From DATAES01 sp963721305 (GTDB lineage Bacteria > Actinomycetota > Acidimicrobiia > Acidimicrobiales > JACDCH01): DNA of 64,000 bases. Both the position numbers and the translations under genes were made by a program. The DNA is taken from assembly GCA_963721305.1 (NCBI GenBank), contig CAVRIR010000006.1:62001-126000 (forward strand). Direction: 5' to 3'. The notes below the pieces were generated by a model that was not told where the DNA came from, ran no database searches, and was given only the letters and a program-made list of their open reading frames with translations. Below, one piece after another: positions 20,501 through 28,115 of the stretch; the first letter of the stretch is position 1; every line of letters starts with the position of its first letter.

Positions 20501-23500
20501 GGACGACCTGCAGATCGCGGGCGTCAACTTCGTCCTGCCCGGCAAGTCGTACAAGTCCGGACCGATCCGTATGCGTGGATTCAAGGCCACCGCCGGGTTC
20601 TCCGACCGCCACTACCGCGAACCGGCGTACGTGGGCCTGCAGCTCGACCACCTCATGATGAACGACTTCGTCATCGTTGACCCGGGCATGCCGTTCTCGG
20701 CGGCTTGGGCGATCGCGCGGCTCGCGTTGCAGAGCCTGGCGTTCCGAGCGTCCCAGGATGGCTCCGGCGACCCGGTCGGCAAGATCGGCCAGAAGCTGCC
20801 CGAGGGAACGGTCCCGATCCCGATCCTCGGGCCGCTGTGGCAGTTGCTCAGCAACATCGTCGGGCTGTACGGCGCGATACCCGGTGACGAGACGCTGCTC
20901 GATCTCGCGCTGTTGCCGGTGACGCACGGCATGCCGTTCTGGAAGAGCACGCTCATCACATCTCCCGCCGACCTGGTCGTTCCGACGCCCGGAATCTTCA
21001 CGAACCTATGGGGACTGGCATCCGATGGTGTGCTGCGCCCGCCGTACTCCGCGGCCCAGCGGATGAAGGACACCATTGCGATGCTGCGCGCCTTCAGCGT
21101 CAGCTTCGACTCGCTCGACATCGGCGGCGTGTCGCTCGGCAGCGGCGTGCAGATCGGCTCGCTGGCACTGCACGACGTCAACCTCGGTATCGGCCAGAGC
21201 CTGCCCGCCTACCTGCGCACCGCGCTGAGCACCGTCGAGAACGCGCAGTCGAAGTTGCGCAAGGACAGCCAGCAGTACAAGGACCTCGACGCACGAGCGG
21301 CGACGCTGAAGGCGCAGATCGCGGCCACCGAGGCCTCGCCGCGCATCCAGCAGCTGCGGGCCAAGCGCCGCGACCATCCCCACCAGCTGACGGAGAAGGA
21401 GAAGCAAGAGCTCGCCGTCGCCGAGAAGAACGATCACGACGAGCAACGCCTGACCGAACTGGAGGCGAAGGACCGCTGGCACCCCGGCTCGCTGAACAAG
21501 GAGGAGCGGACCGAGCTGCTGGCGCTCAACCAGAAGCTTCGCTCGACGGTGGGGATCAGCGCCGAGATCGGGTCGGTGACCGTCGGTCGCGTCTCCGGCG
21601 ATGTCGAGACCGGGGGCGTCACGCTGACCGGCATCCACGCCTACGCAAAACTGCCGAACGTCGGCGTCCTGCCATATGCGGCCGGCTATCTCGACGACAA
21701 GACCCTGGCCGAGCAGTTCAGGGCGGGCGGCCCGACGGTGCCGTCGGTCGCCGAGCTGGCCAAGAGCAGCGAGTTCAGCCTCACCGTCGACGCGACCGAG
21801 GTCCTCAAGACCGACCCAGAGCAACCCGCGCTCGTGATCAAGGCCAAGTCCGGCGAGTTGCCCACCGCGGCCGAGCTGCTGGACCGGTACATGAAGTTGC
21901 CGGTGATCCCGGGCAACGAGCCCATCCGTGATCAGCTCGCCAAGGCGATCGGTGCGCTCGTCCAGCGCGATGCAGCGATCCGGATCACGCAGTCGTCCTC
22001 GGTCAGCGACGCGGAGAAGGAGGCCGCGCAGCAGCGCGTCGTCGAGCTCACCGACGAGGCCCGACGGTTGCTCGGCATCACGGTCGGCGGCATCAAGCTC
22101 GGTCGCATCACCGGCCAGCTCGACCCCGCGACCGGGGACATCACGGCGACGCTGCACGACGCTCGGGTCATCGGCGTCAAGACGCCGGGCTTCGCCGTCG
22201 ACATGATCACCGGGTCGCTGGAGGTCGGGCTCAGCACGGCCGGCGTGACCGAGCGACCCGACCAGCTCGGCAAGATCCGGCGGGAGACCCTCGCCGGTCA
22301 GCTGGCTCCCTCCTTCGGGCTGAAGAACCTCAGCGCGATGGGTATTCACCTCCCGACCGGCGAGATCGGAGAGGTGAAGGTCGGCTCGCTGACGGGCAAG
22401 GTGAAGCCGACCAAGGACGGGCTGGAGATCTACGACGTCGTCCTCGACCGGGTCGAGATCGACAGCGTCTCCATCGGCGAGATGGGCAACGGGGTTCAGG
22501 CAGTCTCCGCGGTCCTCGAGGGAATCAAGCTCGACGTCCTGCTGGGATTCGTCAAGACGTCGACGGGCAGCGAACTGGCGAGCGCGCTGGTGAAGTCGTT
22601 CCACATCGACACGATCGGTGCCACCGGCATCGTCGCCAACCTCAAGACCAAGTCCGGACCGGTGATGGCGGTCGTCGACGGCGGGTCGCTGCACGACATC
22701 GACGTCAAGGACCTCGACATCGAGAAGGGCGCAGCGGGGTGGGACGCGCTGCGCGGCTCGGCGAGCATCGGATCGCTCGACAACCTCAAGTTCCAAGCGG
22801 TCATCGGTGCGCTCAAGAGCGCGAAGACGATCTCCGGAACCCTGACCTCCGCGGACGTGCACGACAAGGAGGGCAAGCGCGTACCGCTGCTCACGGCGAG
22901 CTACGCGAAGGCGAAGGACGGCACGTCGATCAACCTCGACCTGCAGAACCTCATGGCGCTCAATGGCGTGTTCACTTCACCCGACGGCAGCGTGCAGCTG
23001 CGCAAGCTCCTCGTCGCGGCGAGCTACACCCAGACCCCCAAGGGCGCATCCGCCAGCGCGACTGTCACCGATCTCGAGCTCGGCGCCGTCGACTGGCCGG
23101 TCGGCGACCTGCACGTCACGTCGCGCAACGCCCTGACGATCAAGAAGATCACCGCCGCGGCGACCGGCACGAAGAAGGACGACGTCAAGACCCCGAACCT
23201 GCCGACCGACTTCGACTGGTCCATCGACGTCATCGACCTGTTCGGCCTCGAGAGCAGCGACCTGCGCGTGCAGAACTATCCGATCGATCTGCACCTCAGC
23301 ACACCGACCACGGACGGTGGCCCGCCGCTGCGCATCGAGCACATCCACGCGAACCTGGCGAAGAAGTCCATCACCGTCACCGACTTCAACGCCGAGCTCG
23401 CAGGCAAGCTCACCTACAAGCTCCAGGCCGGCGGCAACGTGCACTTCGACTCGCTGCAACTCGACCTCTCTCGTGCCGGGCACACGGTGGCCACGCTGCA

Positions 23501-25544
23501 CGGCTTGCGCGCCGGCGCCGCCGTCCTCGACGACGGCAGCGGCTTCACCGGGATCATCGGTGTCAACAAGCTCACCGGCGGCGTCGGGATCGAGGGCGTC
23601 GATGCACGCGTGGACATCGGCCCGGACAGCATCCTCATCGGCAGCGAGGACCCGGCGATCCGCGACGGGCTGTCCGTCAAGGCGATCACCGTCTCGTCGG
23701 TCGACTTCGCCGGCCGCACCCCCAAGGGAAAGCATTACGAGTTCAAGACCCAGGCGGGAGGACGGGCCGACCTCATCGGGATCAAAGCGCGGATCCGCAT
23801 CGACAAGTGGCAGCCGGGCGAGAAGCACGCGAGCACCTCACCGTTCAAGAGCGCCGCGATCGAACACCTCCTCATCGACAACATAAACGTCGGCGGGTTC
23901 GAGATCGACCTGCCTGACGACGACATCTCGATCGTGTTCGAGCCGCGCAAGGGCGCAGATCCCCCGACCATCAACCGCATCGAGATCGGCGGGACGGCCG
24001 AGGACGGCAAGACCAAGCCGCCGTTCACGATCGACCTCTCCACGTTGCAGTACCAGGGCGGCGTCGACATCGCGGGACTCACCCTGCCCATCTCCGCACA
24101 CGTGAAAGACCAGTTCGAGGGCGCCGTGAAGCTCTCCACGGACCACATCTCGCTCGGCTTCCTCGCCGCTGGCGGCGTGCAGATCGACATCGACAATCCC
24201 GCGCTCACAGCTGACAAGCACCTGACGGTTCCCGGCGGAAGCGCACTGTGGATCGGCAAGCTCGGCGCGAAGCACCTGAGCTACGCCGACGACAAGATCT
24301 CGGTCACCGAGGCCGAGGCGACCAATCTGATGTACATCCAGAAACTCGGCGCGAAGCCGGCCGCGTCGATCACCCTGCCGTCGGTCAAGCTCAGCTCGCT
24401 CAAGTACGACACGGTGTCCGGGGCAATCGACATCCCATCGCTCGACATCGACAACGCGTTCGTCGATCTGAACCTGTCGCTGCTGAACCCCAAGCCCATA
24501 GCGACAGGCGTGTACAAGCCGCCTCCTCCGCCGTCGGCGCCTCCCTATTTCCTGAAGCCGGTCCTGGACAGCGTCGACGGCGAGGTGAAGGTCGTCATGT
24601 ACATCAGCGCCACCGCGCCGTTCGCGTGGAAGGACTTCCGGATCGGCGATGTGGGCGATCCGCTCGTCGTGCCGATCTCGCACGGCGCGGTCCACATCCC
24701 GACGTTCGAGAAGAACATCAGGAACAAGGTCACCGCCGCATACATCGAGTCGGGCCTCCAGCTCCGCACGTGGATCTTCGCGCACGAGGCCAAGGATCCG
24801 ATCCTGCGGCTGGACAACGACAAGTCGCGGCTCCAGCTGGGGATCTACCTCTTGTCCAACCCGCCCGGCGTGTCGCGGGGCAACGACAAGAAGTCGCCGA
24901 CCTACACCACCGTCGTCGGGCCCGACGGCCAAGCCACCGTTGTGAGCGACGAGAACCGGCCCGACGACTTCGACTGGAAGCCGATCATGCAGTGGGAACT
25001 GCACCCACTCGATCTCGCACAGGCGAAGGACGACAAGTTCGGCCTGTTCACGGCGATCTTCCAGCGGTACCACGACCCCACGAAGACATCCGACCCGGCG
25101 GAGGACGAGCGGCAGTCGAACAGCATGGAGATCCGCTCGCTCGACGGCGACCTCTCACTCTTGAACTCGGGTCCGTTGCCGATAACCATCAGCTCTCAGT
25201 CCATCAACGGAACCGTCACGCTCAGTGACAAGGCGCTGATGCATCTCACTGTGCACGGCGGCATACCGGCAGTGCATCCGCCGGCGGCGCGACCGGGAAC
25301 GAACCCCGGAGCACTCGACATCGGGGTGGACGCGCTCAAGGTCGACGGCGTCGACATCACGATGGTGTCCCCAGGGGCGCCTTCCGCTGGAGCGCACGAG
25401 CTGAAGACCGGCAACATCAACATCGACAAAGTGACCGGTGCCCGGCTCACCTTCGACAAGGAAGGCTGGCCGTCCGAGTTCCGGGCCACCATCACCAAGG
25501 CCCATGCCGAGAACATCCGTTGGTCCAAGCTCAGCAAGAAATAG
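17580..25544 (+). CDS. Giant 2654-residue eCIS-associated protein with eCIS_core (DUF4157)-like HExxH motif
   Basis: Uninterrupted ORF starting at GTG 17580, three bases after the previous stop. Residues 1-75 are a low-complexity Pro/Arg/Ser tail. Residues about 75-180 carry an eCIS_core/DUF4157-like domain with HELVHARQH (HExxH at 143-147); proteins with this domain are statistically tied to eCIS loci and often carry toxin parts. Residues about 220-900 are helical with several Trp-rich repeats. Residues about 1220-1325 are a charged coiled coil rich in Lys and Glu. Most of the rest, roughly 1325-2650, is a run of beta-strand pairs of the kind IGSVTVGRVSGDVETGGVTL. No membrane segment or signal peptide. 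It could be packaged cargo, a tape measure-like protein or a shell component. The HExxH may be catalytic or structural. No frame break in 8 kb, unlike the genes before it. Confidence 0.7.
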   Translation: MASASAPTDAARNSGRAGSDTGGRSLAAARARPPAPAEQRVRTSAGTSGPIRGKAQDEHTARPPPSPSPSPSATYLAWHPVADEWCRSIRAAVDRLAPSFGLDPARVSVTVAPTDGAAHGAASDDMIVVSGSPNADILPLLVHELVHARQHRNRATVTPDVTAAEAEAAGLADARREGRMLWVPREALPEGHVARDGGATGVAAATAPPTDPATEDRDPSAAELEQQLTLLVKKNHGGDLRTLHGLLDHPWTQTQESMIENCLRILATLQFVVARALVRALDQNDRIQLVLLDDGHHAAYPEQCIAVLSALTTDEVPKLAGQLTGPSTRYPGITTALHGVAPGRLGTTARRALMNTLARVGPSIRFELLQSDRRDVFRAVLNSGPDTGTDLDDLQKAVKTEQALETQEKGVNNGTAAEVRIVLGSSNAETVRRALRLLQTLAAKTSPPDTTPVAKAILPAQPVQTSPPPPPKRGNEPAPVSDELVATVTQLDSEGLIDKILDHVDSDDRDGAYKQTLHTVLSARAPLPNLSRATERLSYGLFDWAVTDNDARFAYLLVRSTPVPAQDNWRQLDNGKWLHRLEDNLPDDMFASGEYTGVGSEYIAVPPQIPGLSPKELQAKAEEIIKHWDADHSAKNAQRTVRTLLGQDENGAPSPWDHGADGKPLPYDATHRVAVIRRIDARQKLNDVIAALPNDFLFGERGRNDLLDLNKLRDTVALRRQARGLVPSGTFSWIFLGWATFTRRDAWIAVQAIRALPPDEQVKFTDEEPGLWSTLWTGLTPEMRRDLPTTLATGRDPRLPTRQSIRERLDDKRLWTPANALVLRALIDLAIAADEREFVFTRSQKYRADTIAQTDPGFANLVADFNLYNEYVKPARLTFDPKLTGSSRLPVSLGWLGIAGRAIGVLAPMLFNSDTVQLSGKTMHLKAFNLGDVQQIVGGDIFGVTLDQSREKLGANHITVDATFEQGFIVHITLDDLQIAGVNFVLPGKSYKSGPIRMRGFKATAGFSDRHYREPAYVGLQLDHLMMNDFVIVDPGMPFSAAWAIARLALQSLAFRASQDGSGDPVGKIGQKLPEGTVPIPILGPLWQLLSNIVGLYGAIPGDETLLDLALLPVTHGMPFWKSTLITSPADLVVPTPGIFTNLWGLASDGVLRPPYSAAQRMKDTIAMLRAFSVSFDSLDIGGVSLGSGVQIGSLALHDVNLGIGQSLPAYLRTALSTVENAQSKLRKDSQQYKDLDARAATLKAQIAATEASPRIQQLRAKRRDHPHQLTEKEKQELAVAEKNDHDEQRLTELEAKDRWHPGSLNKEERTELLALNQKLRSTVGISAEIGSVTVGRVSGDVETGGVTLTGIHAYAKLPNVGVLPYAAGYLDDKTLAEQFRAGGPTVPSVAELAKSSEFSLTVDATEVLKTDPEQPALVIKAKSGELPTAAELLDRYMKLPVIPGNEPIRDQLAKAIGALVQRDAAIRITQSSSVSDAEKEAAQQRVVELTDEARRLLGITVGGIKLGRITGQLDPATGDITATLHDARVIGVKTPGFAVDMITGSLEVGLSTAGVTERPDQLGKIRRETLAGQLAPSFGLKNLSAMGIHLPTGEIGEVKVGSLTGKVKPTKDGLEIYDVVLDRVEIDSVSIGEMGNGVQAVSAVLEGIKLDVLLGFVKTSTGSELASALVKSFHIDTIGATGIVANLKTKSGPVMAVVDGGSLHDIDVKDLDIEKGAAGWDALRGSASIGSLDNLKFQAVIGALKSAKTISGTLTSADVHDKEGKRVPLLTASYAKAKDGTSINLDLQNLMALNGVFTSPDGSVQLRKLLVAASYTQTPKGASASATVTDLELGAVDWPVGDLHVTSRNALTIKKITAAATGTKKDDVKTPNLPTDFDWSIDVIDLFGLESSDLRVQNYPIDLHLSTPTTDGGPPLRIEHIHANLAKKSITVTDFNAELAGKLTYKLQAGGNVHFDSLQLDLSRAGHTVATLHGLRAGAAVLDDGSGFTGIIGVNKLTGGVGIEGVDARVDIGPDSILIGSEDPAIRDGLSVKAITVSSVDFAGRTPKGKHYEFKTQAGGRADLIGIKARIRIDKWQPGEKHASTSPFKSAAIEHLLIDNINVGGFEIDLPDDDISIVFEPRKGADPPTINRIEIGGTAEDGKTKPPFTIDLSTLQYQGGVDIAGLTLPISAHVKDQFEGAVKLSTDHISLGFLAAGGVQIDIDNPALTADKHLTVPGGSALWIGKLGAKHLSYADDKISVTEAEATNLMYIQKLGAKPAASITLPSVKLSSLKYDTVSGAIDIPSLDIDNAFVDLNLSLLNPKPIATGVYKPPPPPSAPPYFLKPVLDSVDGEVKVVMYISATAPFAWKDFRIGDVGDPLVVPISHGAVHIPTFEKNIRNKVTAAYIESGLQLRTWIFAHEAKDPILRLDNDKSRLQLGIYLLSNPPGVSRGNDKKSPTYTTVVGPDGQATVVSDENRPDDFDWKPIMQWELHPLDLAQAKDDKFGLFTAIFQRYHDPTKTSDPAEDERQSNSMEIRSLDGDLSLLNSGPLPITISSQSINGTVTLSDKALMHLTVHGGIPAVHPPAARPGTNPGALDIGVDALKVDGVDITMVSPGAPSAGAHELKTGNINIDKVTGARLTFDKEGWPSEFRATITKAHAENIRWSKLSKK

Positions 25545-25600
25545 CGAGCGAACGTGCCGAGTCCGGCCGTGTATGTGGTGTTGTGGGCCCAGGAGCGTCG

Positions 25601-25661
25601 TCCCGTTTCCACGGGAACTTGAGCTCACGCCGTGGTCACAAGGGTGGTGGTGACGGCCACG
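25601..25661 (+). terminator. Hairpins after the giant gene, possible terminator
   Basis: Two inverted repeats follow the stop of the giant ORF. TCCCGT (25601-25606) pairs with ACGGGA (25611-25616) over a four-base loop. CGTGGTCAC (25631-25639) pairs with GTGACGGCCACG (25650-25661) with a small bulge. There is no T-tract, so this may be a weak or factor-dependent terminator, or chance in GC-rich DNA. Confidence 0.25.
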
Positions 25662-25734
25662 TGACGCCGGGCGCTGACGATCACAGTCGTGGATGTGAAC
25701 CCGCGCGGGTGTGACTGCGGTCGGGTGAGTTGAC

Positions 25735-25926
25735 TTGCTCGATGGCGATCGTCCCCGAGAGACGGTGCTGGTACTGCGGCTGTGGATCGAGCCGCACGAT
25801 GAACTGGTGCGCGCTCGGCTGCTGAACGAAAGCTCTGACGAGACCGGCGGGACCGTGGAGATCGGAGTCGACGCCATTGTCAGCGCGGTGGAAGCAGCGC
25901 TGCGGTCCTTCTCGTCCGGGAACTGA
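25735..25926 (+). CDS. Small hypothetical protein (63 residues)
   Basis: TTG at 25735 (or GTG 25771) opens a short ORF reading TVLVLRLWIEPHDELVRARL, then VEIGVDAIVSAVEAALRSF. The beta-alpha layout (a strand with RLWIEP, a second strand and a final amphipathic helix) resembles small actinobacterial proteins encoded beside BTAD-type regulators, but I cannot name the family. It lies 115 bases ahead of the first BTAD-type gene on the same strand, so co-expression is possible. Codon positions are GC-biased as in the neighbours. Function unknown. Confidence 0.45.
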   Translation: MLDGDRPRETVLVLRLWIEPHDELVRARLLNESSDETGGTVEIGVDAIVSAVEAALRSFSSGN

Positions 25927-26040
25927 GTGCGACGCGGGCGCGACGTGGGCGCGACGCGTGAGTACTCGAGCGGTGATGTTCAAGAGTCGGTCCCGGGCGC
26001 ACGCTGGTCCGGAGGCTTACGACCATCCGGGGGGACAGCG

Positions 26041-26749
26041 ATGCGGGACGTGCGGCTCTACCTCATTGGCGGATTCGAGCTCCGCGTGGACGGCGATCCA
26101 ATCGAGAGCATGCAGCCGGCAACTCAGCGGCTGCTTGCCTTCGTCGCACTCATGCCTCGCGGCGTCGAGCGCGAGTTCGCCGCGTTCCAGCTGTGGCCCG
26201 ATACCGCCGAAGACCGTGCTCGGGCCAATCTGCGCTCCGCGCTCTGGCGCCTGCGCTGCTTACCGGTGCCCGTTGTGGTCGCCACCGTGAACCGGCTCCG
26301 CCTCGCTGACGATGTGTGGGTGGACGCTCGCGACAGCCTCGTTGAGGAACTCGACTACGGCGACGGCGTCCGATTCGACAGCCCGTTGCCGTTCCAGTCG
26401 CTACTCGCCGACCTGCTTCCCGACTGGTACGACGACTGGATCTCGATCGATCGGGAGCGCCTGCGCCAAATCATGCTTCGACGGCTCGAAAACCGAGCCC
26501 GCGTCGCTCTAACCGCTGGTGACGCTGTCCACCGCCATCCAGGCAGCGCTGACCGCGACGTCGATTGACCCGCTGCGCGAGAGTGCGCACCAACTCGTGA
26601 TCGAGGCGCATCTCGCCGAGGGCAACGCCCACGAAGCGCAACGGACCATCGACCGGTACCGGGAGCGGATCGCCCGCGAACGGCAGCCGTCCGCGTCAGG
26701 GGACCTCGGCGTTCTTGCTGGAAGCGGGATCGCGGTGGCGACTGGCTGA
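26041..26749 (+). CDS. BTAD/SARP-type transcriptional regulator, one frameshift
   Basis: OmpR-like DNA-binding domain followed by a bacterial transcriptional activation (BTAD) domain. ATG 26041. The winged-helix half reads LYLIGGFELRVDGDPI, then RLLAFVALMPRGVEREFAA and ARANLRSALWRLRCL; the TPR-like BTAD half ends SIDPLRESAHQLVIEAHLAE and GNAHEAQRTIDRYRERI. The two halves are in different frames, with a +1 change near 26515 (one extra g in ggtgacgctgtcc restores the reading). There is no C-terminal ATPase, so this is a short regulator. It is homologous to the convergent gene that follows, and their 3' ends overlap by 54 bases. Likely target: the eCIS or effector genes on either side, by position only. 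Confidence 0.68.
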
Positions 26750-27499
26750 GGGATGCCCAACGAGGCGGGTCAGTGTTGGTGAGGGTGCCACGCCTAGATC
26801 GTCCTGCAGGATCCGACGGAACCTCTCGAATTGGCGACGGGCTTCGGCCACGTTGCCCTCAGCCAGATGCGCCTCGATAAGGACGCGCTGGGCGCTCTCA
26901 CGAAGCGGGTCAGAAGCGACGGCGGCCAGGCCCGCTTCCACCGCCTCGGCGTGCCGGCCCGAACACCTCAGTTGCTCCGAAAGCGCCTCGACTGCGTGGA
27001 CCCGCAGCTGCCGGACGCGCTCGCGCTCGAAGACGATCCAGTCTTCGTCCCAGTCCGGTAGCAGGTCACGCGAAAACCGGTCGAGCCGAGATCCCCATCT
27101 TCCGGCGAGCCGGGCCCGCTGCGTCGATTGACGGGCGTCGAGCAAGTCCCGCGCCTCCTGCACCATCGCGATGACATCGACGGCGACCTCGTCGGCCAGA
27201 CACAACTGGTTGGCCCGCACCGCGATGACCCGGTCGCGGATCTCTCCAAGCTTCCAAAGGGCGGCGCGGAGGTTTGCGGCCGCCCGATCCTCCGTGAGAT
27301 CGACCCACAACGCCGCCGCCAGCGCGGCGCGCTGCCGAGGGCGCGTGCGGAGCGCGAGGTAGGCGACGACGCGCTGTGCGCTTACCGGAACATCGACCGC
27401 AGACGCGCCGAGATGGAGCTCGAACCCATCGAGCAACGTGAGTCGCACTGGGGAGGCCGATAGGACGGTGGGGTCAGTGCCGCGAGATCCACCCGTCAC
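26696..27499 (-). CDS. BTAD/SARP-type transcriptional regulator
   Basis: Intact short SARP-like regulator. Start chosen at GTG 27499 because AGGAAGG (positions 27514-27508 on this strand) lies eight bases upstream; the longer ORF start at 27538 lacks one. The DNA-binding domain reads VRLTLLDGFELHLGASAVDV, then RVVAYLALRTRPRQRAALAA and AAANLRAALWKLGEI. The BTAD half has RVRQLRVHAVEALSEQLRCS and DPLRESAQRVLIEAHLAEGN, ending with the usual LGVAPSPTLTRLV. Length (about 267 residues) is normal for SARP regulators without an ATPase module. It converges on its homologue at 26041-26749. Divergently placed from the phospholipase gene, with a 616-base intergenic region between them. Confidence 0.82.
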   Translation of the reverse strand: MTGGSRGTDPTVLSASPVRLTLLDGFELHLGASAVDVPVSAQRVVAYLALRTRPRQRAALAAALWVDLTEDRAAANLRAALWKLGEIRDRVIAVRANQLCLADEVAVDVIAMVQEARDLLDARQSTQRARLAGRWGSRLDRFSRDLLPDWDEDWIVFERERVRQLRVHAVEALSEQLRCSGRHAEAVEAGLAAVASDPLRESAQRVLIEAHLAEGNVAEARRQFERFRRILQDDLGVAPSPTLTRLVGHPSASRHRDPASSKNAEVP

Positions 27500-28115
27500 A
27501 ACGACCACCTTCCTGCATGCACGGGATGGCCGCCGCAACGCCGCCGCCCCGCTCTAGCCAGAAACCCGAGATCGAAAGTACCGGGTCAGAGAAGTGCAGT
27601 CCACAGGGAACGGCGCGTGCGGTCGACAACGATCTTGTTGCTACGGCCGACCGCTTCGAGGCGTCGCTCTGCCTTCACGCACGCCCGGGGCTTTCGTCTG
27701 CACACGCATGCGGCGTCGAGGACGCCGACGTCCCAGCCAGCGGTGACCGTCGGGCTTTCTGCCCGACGAAAGAGGGCTGTACCGGAAATCCGTGACGGCT
27801 TCTGACCGGCGCTTTGGTGACGTAGCCGAAACCAGCACCAGCTACAACCACTGCAACAAAGGTGGGACTCGAGTCGCTCTTGCAACTCGCCGCTACCGGT
27901 AATCAGCGACCGTCTACTTGCAAGCGCAACCGACTCCGATTCTCTTGAACTCGGCCTTCGACTCCAACCCAACGAGTGACCTCCACCAAACCCAGGCCGA
28001 TTCACACGATGGAGTTGGCGAGCGCGTTGACAAGGAGGCAGCGAGCACCCACCGAACCGTGTTTACTGGTGGCCGCCGACGCCCGCGCTCGCCGGACTCG
28101 GTGGGGGTAAGCCGG
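27500..28115. other. Intergenic region between divergent regulator and phospholipase genes
   Basis: About 616 bases without a convincing gene. The open frames crossing it on both strands have no domain-like pattern, and the frame leading into the phospholipase gene is low-complexity upstream of ATG 28116. It should hold the promoters for both divergent genes, but I could not pick out a trustworthy -35/-10 pair. No tRNA or repeat seen. Confidence 0.5.
27508..27514 (-). promoter_or_regulatory. Shine-Dalgarno site AGGAAGG fixing the GTG start of the BTAD regulator
   Basis: AGGAAGG on the minus strand, eight bases before GTG 27499. It decides the start against the upstream in-frame candidate at 27538. 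Confidence 0.6.

Noticed and set aside
17508..20927. Antisense ORF of 1139 codons opposite the giant protein
   Set aside because: Low-complexity Arg/Val/Asp-rich composition typical of the antisense frame of GC-rich coding DNA, no family motif, and it overlaps a clear gene.
27918..28115. N-terminal extension of the phospholipase ORF to 27918
   Set aside because: The extra 66 residues lack family similarity, while ATG 28116 gives MPGHFTHIYTARRV, the expected N-terminus containing the first His ligands.
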